Part shown: piece by piece, positions 6,223 to 7,829 of the stretch
Numbering within the stretch: position 1 is the stretch's first letter
Layout: every line of letters starts with the position of its first letter
Source: an uncultured Caryophanales bacterium
GTDB taxonomy: Bacteria; Bacillota_I; Bacilli_A; RFN20; CAG-826
DNA length: 7,829 nt
Reading direction: 5' to 3'
Assembly (NCBI GenBank): GCA_902464635.1
Contig: CABQKC010000045.1
Span: 1 to 7,829 of the forward strand
Position numbers and translations under genes: made by a program
Notes under the pieces: generated by a model
Seen by the model: only the letters and a program-made list of their open reading frames with translations
Told to the model about the DNA's origin: nothing
The model's database searches: none

Positions 6223-7314
6223 TTAGATAAGGTTATGATCGACACAATATTGATAGAAGGATCTTTCGCCATCAAAATCAGAATCTTTTGCATCGGTATA
6301 ACCAGTATGTGAATAAAGGTTATATAGATAATAAGCGCCAGTTCCTTCTTTGTTCTTATCGCCATCTTTGGATAATTCCTTGAAGGCATGGACAACTGCG
6401 GCTTTCTTTTCTTTTGATAAGTTACTTCTAGCAGAGATGGTATCGTTATAGATTCCATCGGTGATAGCGATTACTTTATAATCGGTGAATAATTTCTTGT
6501 CTTGATAATGGGCGGAATCAGATTTGGAATAGAAGTTAGAATATCTAACATCGGTATATCCCCAGAATCCAGCAACTTCGCCATTCATCATGGCTTCGCA
6601 AGCGGCGGAATAACCGGATTTGCCATAATCAATACCCTTGATTTGCTTTGTAGGATCGGTGATATTGTCAACCATGGACATGCCGTGGTCAGCAAGATAT
6701 TTTAAAGGACGTAAATATCCAGCGCCGGAAGTATTTCCCATACGGCCAACAGTTTTGCCAGCCATATCAAGAATATCGATCTTGCCATCTTTGTTGACGT
6801 CAACGTAGTCTTGATTTCTAACGACTAATTGGGAAGTATACCAGTTGACTTGTTCGGTGGATTGTTGTCCAAGGTATTCATAGCCTTCGACTTCGCCGTT
6901 CATAGCCTTGATTTGGTCGGCTTCGGTTTTATAGTCTTTTTGAACTTGGTATCCATCACGGACGGAAGTAACTAAAACTTCGACTTTTCCTGGATTTTTT
7001 AGGGTAACTTCGGCATAGCCAGAAGCAGTAAGGAATCCGATATCGATTTGATCAGCTAACAAAGCAGTTGTAGTTGCAGCATAATCGGTACCAGTAGTAA
7101 TGGAGAACTTGTAATTTGGTTCGATCTTTTCAAGAAGAGGAGCCATCTTTTTGGCTAAAGTAGCTAATTTTTCTGGGGAATTGGAAGGAACGAATTGGAT
7201 TTTGATTGTTTCCTTTTCATCACCAGGTTCGGTTGAATTGTTGCCACAAGATGCAGCGATAGCGGCTACACTAAGGAGTCCGCCGAGTAGGAAGAATTTA
7301 TTGACTTTCTTCAT
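6223..7314 (-). CDS. phnD: Phosphonate/phosphite-type substrate-binding lipoprotein PhnD
   Basis: This 363-residue periplasmic-binding-fold lipoprotein has a basic start (MKKVNK), a hydrophobic stretch at 7-20, and the lipidated Cys23 (context AASC). A low-complexity linker follows, then the mature protein from about residue 36. Features of the PhnD family are the opening strand IKIQFVPSNSPEKL (37-50), GTDYAATTTALLADQIDIGF (75-94) and the anion-binding stretch GNTSGAGYLRP (193-203). Residues 172-183 form a dockerin/EF-hand-type calcium loop not expected in this family. The codons look less AT-biased than in the neighbours, which may reflect high expression. The start is supported by GAAAGGA six bases upstream. 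The ligand is not certain: relatives bind phosphonates, phosphite or phosphate, and the mycoplasmal relative p37 binds thiamine pyrophosphate. Confidence 0.93.
   Translation of the reverse strand: MKKVNKFFLLGGLLSVAAIAASCGNNSTEPGDEKETIKIQFVPSNSPEKLATLAKKMAPLLEKIEPNYKFSITTGTDYAATTTALLADQIDIGFLTASGYAEVTLKNPGKVEVLVTSVRDGYQVQKDYKTEADQIKAMNGEVEGYEYLGQQSTEQVNWYTSQLVVRNQDYVDVNKDGKIDILDMAGKTVGRMGNTSGAGYLRPLKYLADHGMSMVDNITDPTKQIKGIDYGKSGYSAACEAMMNGEVAGFWGYTDVRYSNFYSKSDSAHYQDKKLFTDYKVIAITDGIYNDTISARSNLSKEKKAAVVHAFKELSKDGDKNKEGTGAYYLYNLYSHTGYTDAKDSDFDGERSFYQYCVDHNLI
6766..6801 (-). other. EF-hand/dockerin-type calcium-binding loop encoded inside phnD
   Basis: Codons for residues 172-183 read DVNKDGKIDILD. 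This fits DxNxDGxIxxxD, with acidic or amide ligands at positions 1, 3, 5, 9 and 12 and Gly at 6. It lies just before MAGKTVG, where PhnD relatives usually have a short turn leading into the D-L-x-G-K segment. The match to the loop pattern is exact; actual calcium binding is inferred. Confidence 0.6.
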
Positions 7315-7320
7315 GTCATA

Positions 7321-7327
7321 TCCTTTC
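7321..7327 (-). promoter_or_regulatory. Ribosome binding site of phnD
   Basis: GAAAGGA on the minus strand ends six bases before the ATG at 7314. This spacing fixes the phnD start and agrees with a complete lipoprotein signal peptide from that codon. Confidence 0.75.
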
Positions 7328-7343
7328 AGGCCTATAAGCCGGA

Positions 7344-7371
7344 GTTATACTAGATTTGGTTTAAGGTTGAA
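7344..7371 (-). promoter_or_regulatory. Possible promoter of the phn-type operon
   Basis: On the minus strand TATAAC (7344-7349) lies 16 bases after a poor -35 element TTCAAC (7366-7371). Transcription would start near 7337 and give a leader of about 23 bases containing the ribosome binding site. The -10 is good (five of six) but the -35 matches only half the consensus, so an activator might be needed or the real promoter may lie further upstream. Confidence 0.35.
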
Positions 7372-7405
7372 TTTAATTCCTCTTGCCAATTCCAATCTAA
7401 CTATC

Positions 7406-7418
7406 TCTACAATGTAAA
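7406..7418. promoter_or_regulatory. Short operator-like palindrome TTTACA-T-TGTAGA
   Basis: This 13-base inverted repeat has one mismatch between its arms and lies about 35 bases upstream of the possible phnD -35 element. The TACA/TGTA core resembles sites bound by BlaI/MecI- or CopY-type winged-helix repressors, but it is short and no such regulator gene is in the window. Confidence 0.22.
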
Positions 7419-7450
7419 CTATTCGGCCGTAAAGAAAAGAACTATTTTTT

Positions 7451-7464
7451 TGAAAGCGCTATCA
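7451..7464. promoter_or_regulatory. cre-type operator (CcpA/LacI family)
   Basis: TGAAAGCGCTATCA agrees with the catabolite-responsive element consensus TGWNANCGNTNWCA at every fixed position on both strands, and its centre GCGC is self-complementary. It lies 137 bases upstream of the phnD start codon and about 190 bases before the small RNA. On the minus strand it overlaps a TATGAT hexamer (7461-7466), so binding could block a distal promoter. Which transcript it controls cannot be decided from the sequence, and a local LacI-family regulator could use it instead of CcpA. Confidence 0.6.
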
Positions 7465-7514
7465 TATAGAAAAAGATACACTTCTTATTTGACTTAAAGT
7501 ATAATTAAAATTCT

Positions 7515-7548
7515 AAAAGGTTCGATAAATACGGAACTTTTCTTTTTT
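7515..7548 (+). terminator. Terminator-like hairpin with T-tract
   Basis: AAAAGGTTC pairs with GAACTTTT (one G-U) around a ten-base loop, followed on the plus strand by TTTTCTTTTTT. The stem is mostly A-U and so not strong. No plus-strand gene lies before it, so it may stop antisense transcription from the phnD region before it reaches the small RNA, or act weakly in both directions. Confidence 0.4.
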
Positions 7549-7640
7549 GTAATATATTATTTTACTCTAATAAAAGCCATCTTACTAGACAGGAAAAATT
7601 ATTTTTCTAGATAGAGAACCAAATGTTGGATAAATCTATG

Positions 7641-7649
7641 TGCTATAAT
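7641..7649 (+). promoter_or_regulatory. Extended -10 promoter of the small RNA
   Basis: TGCTATAAT combines a perfect -10 hexamer (7644-7649) with the upstream TGn extension, itself preceded by another TG-rich element (TATGTGC). No recognisable -35 is found 16-18 bases upstream, which extended -10 promoters can do without. The predicted start, 6-7 bases downstream, coincides with G7656, the first base of the RNA's outer helix. Confidence 0.65.
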
Positions 7650-7655
7650 AAGCGT

Positions 7656-7754
7656 GCCAAACAATCAAGCATAATTGGGAGACACGCTTAGATTGGTTGT
7701 TTGGCGATAACCCTTCCCTGAGTGTGGCTCCCAATTGTGCGGAAGGGATTTTTT
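7656..7754 (+). ncRNA. Predicted structured small RNA with two hairpins whose loops are complementary
   Basis: The unit is about 99 bases from promoter to U-tract. Hairpin 1: GCCAAACAATCAA (7656-7668) pairs with TTGGTTGTTTGGC (7693-7705), 13 bp with one G-U. Hairpin 2: CCCTTCC (7711-7717) pairs with GGAAGGG (7741-7747), then ATTTTTT, an intrinsic terminator. A GATAA linker joins them. The loop of hairpin 1 (7669-7685) can pair with the loop of hairpin 2 (7722-7740): 13 pairs including AATTGGGAG/CTCCCAATT, then 4 more after a two-base bulge. The result is either a kissing-loop/double-pseudoknot fold or a switch between two structures. In an alternative form AAGC/GCTT and CAATC/GATTG extend hairpin 1 and expose only the 15-base pairing loop. 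It lacks SRP RNA's conserved tetraloop motif, is far shorter than 6S RNA and is not a tRNA. I do not recognise the family. Confidence 0.65.
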
Positions 7755-7829
7755 ATGCTTTCAGCACAAGAACTCGCATCTTTGACACTTTTTAAATAAA
7801 TAGACCTAGTTTTTGAAAATTTCATATTA

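Larger units (their letters stand above)
7315..7829. other. Long intergenic region with regulatory sites and a small RNA gene
   Basis: No convincing protein gene lies in these 515 bases. From left to right they hold the phnD ribosome binding site and possible promoter, a TTTACA-T-TGTAGA dyad, a perfect cre-type operator, a terminator-like hairpin, an AT-rich dyad (CTAG at 7585-7588 and 7607-7610), and a plus-strand promoter with a structured RNA. The last 75 bases (7755-7829) show only a doubtful 14-codon frame. The region upstream of the RNA is very AT-rich; the RNA itself is clearly richer in G and C. Confidence 0.7.

Noticed and set aside
6213..6458. 81-codon minus-strand reading frame overlapping the 3' half of phnD
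   Set aside because: It lies out of frame within phnD, has no ribosome binding site and gives a protein without family features; it is a shadow of the real gene.
6502..6705. 67-codon plus-strand reading frame inside phnD
   Set aside because: It is antisense to a well-supported gene, with no promoter or ribosome binding site; open frames opposite coding DNA are common.
7151..7417. 88-codon plus-strand reading frame opposite the phnD start and leader
   Set aside because: It is antisense to the phnD signal peptide and ribosome binding site, and the peptide is low in information with no domain.
7475..7548. Plus-strand promoter with TATAAT at 7500-7505 upstream of the 7515-7548 hairpin
   Set aside because: There is no -35 element, and the transcript would meet the terminator within about 40 bases, leaving no product.
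7656..7754. Known RNA classes (SRP RNA, 6S RNA, tRNA, tmRNA, common riboswitches) for the structured RNA
   Set aside because: The GGAAGGAAGCAGC core of SRP RNA is absent, the length is about half that of 6S RNA, there is no cloverleaf, and no riboswitch core I know fits the sequence.
1..7829. CRISPR array, insertion sequence or prophage parts
   Set aside because: No regularly spaced direct repeats, no paired terminal inverted repeats around a transposase, and no phage genes are visible; the 26-residue fragment at the left edge is too short to call a transposase.

Overview
The window looks like chromosomal DNA from a low-GC, Gram-positive-type (monoderm) bacterium of the Bacilli/Mollicutes neighbourhood. 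The DNA is AT-rich, the exported proteins are lipoproteins with Gram-positive lipoboxes, and the strong ribosome binding sites are AAGGAGG-like. One good match to a CcpA-type operator is present. Three genes end in TGA and tryptophan is written TGG, so the genetic code is standard and not the Mycoplasma code. The species cannot be named from the sequence.

Layout: eight complete genes all lie on the minus strand and read from right to left. First comes an import operon: phnD (substrate-binding lipoprotein, 6223-7314), a GC-rich hairpin (6182-6203), phnC (ATPase, 5364-6152), two different phnE permeases (4439-5383 and 3546-4442), a small P-loop kinase (3083-3544) and a metallo-beta-lactamase-fold hydrolase (2401-3081). 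From phnC onward the genes overlap or are one base apart, so they are almost certainly co-transcribed. After a 166-base AT-rich gap comes a second pair: a lipoprotein calcineurin-like phosphoesterase (1158-2234) coupled to an eight-segment membrane protein (234-1157). A terminator at about 186-214 follows. At the left edge, 3-83 holds the possible last codons of a plus-strand gene.

The right end (7315-7829) has no convincing protein gene. It holds the phnD ribosome binding site and a possible promoter, a palindromic cre-type operator (7451-7464), a terminator-like hairpin (7515-7548), and an apparent small RNA gene on the plus strand (about 7656-7754). The RNA has an extended -10 promoter whose expected start falls on the first base of a 13-bp helix, and it ends in a hairpin plus U-tract. 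The loops of its two hairpins are complementary over 13 adjoining pairs plus 4 more, so it may form a large kissing-loop or double-pseudoknot RNA. I do not recognise its family; it is the best candidate here for something undescribed.

Working model (inference): PhnD captures a phosphonate, phosphate ester or phosphorylated cofactor outside the cell and PhnC/PhnE1/PhnE2 import it. The kinase and hydrolase in the same operon may process it. They are loose functional analogues of PhnN (kinase) and PhnP (metallo-beta-lactamase phosphodiesterase) of the carbon-phosphorus lyase pathway, but no lyase core gene is present here. The surface phosphoesterase could release phosphate or phosphorylated products nearby.
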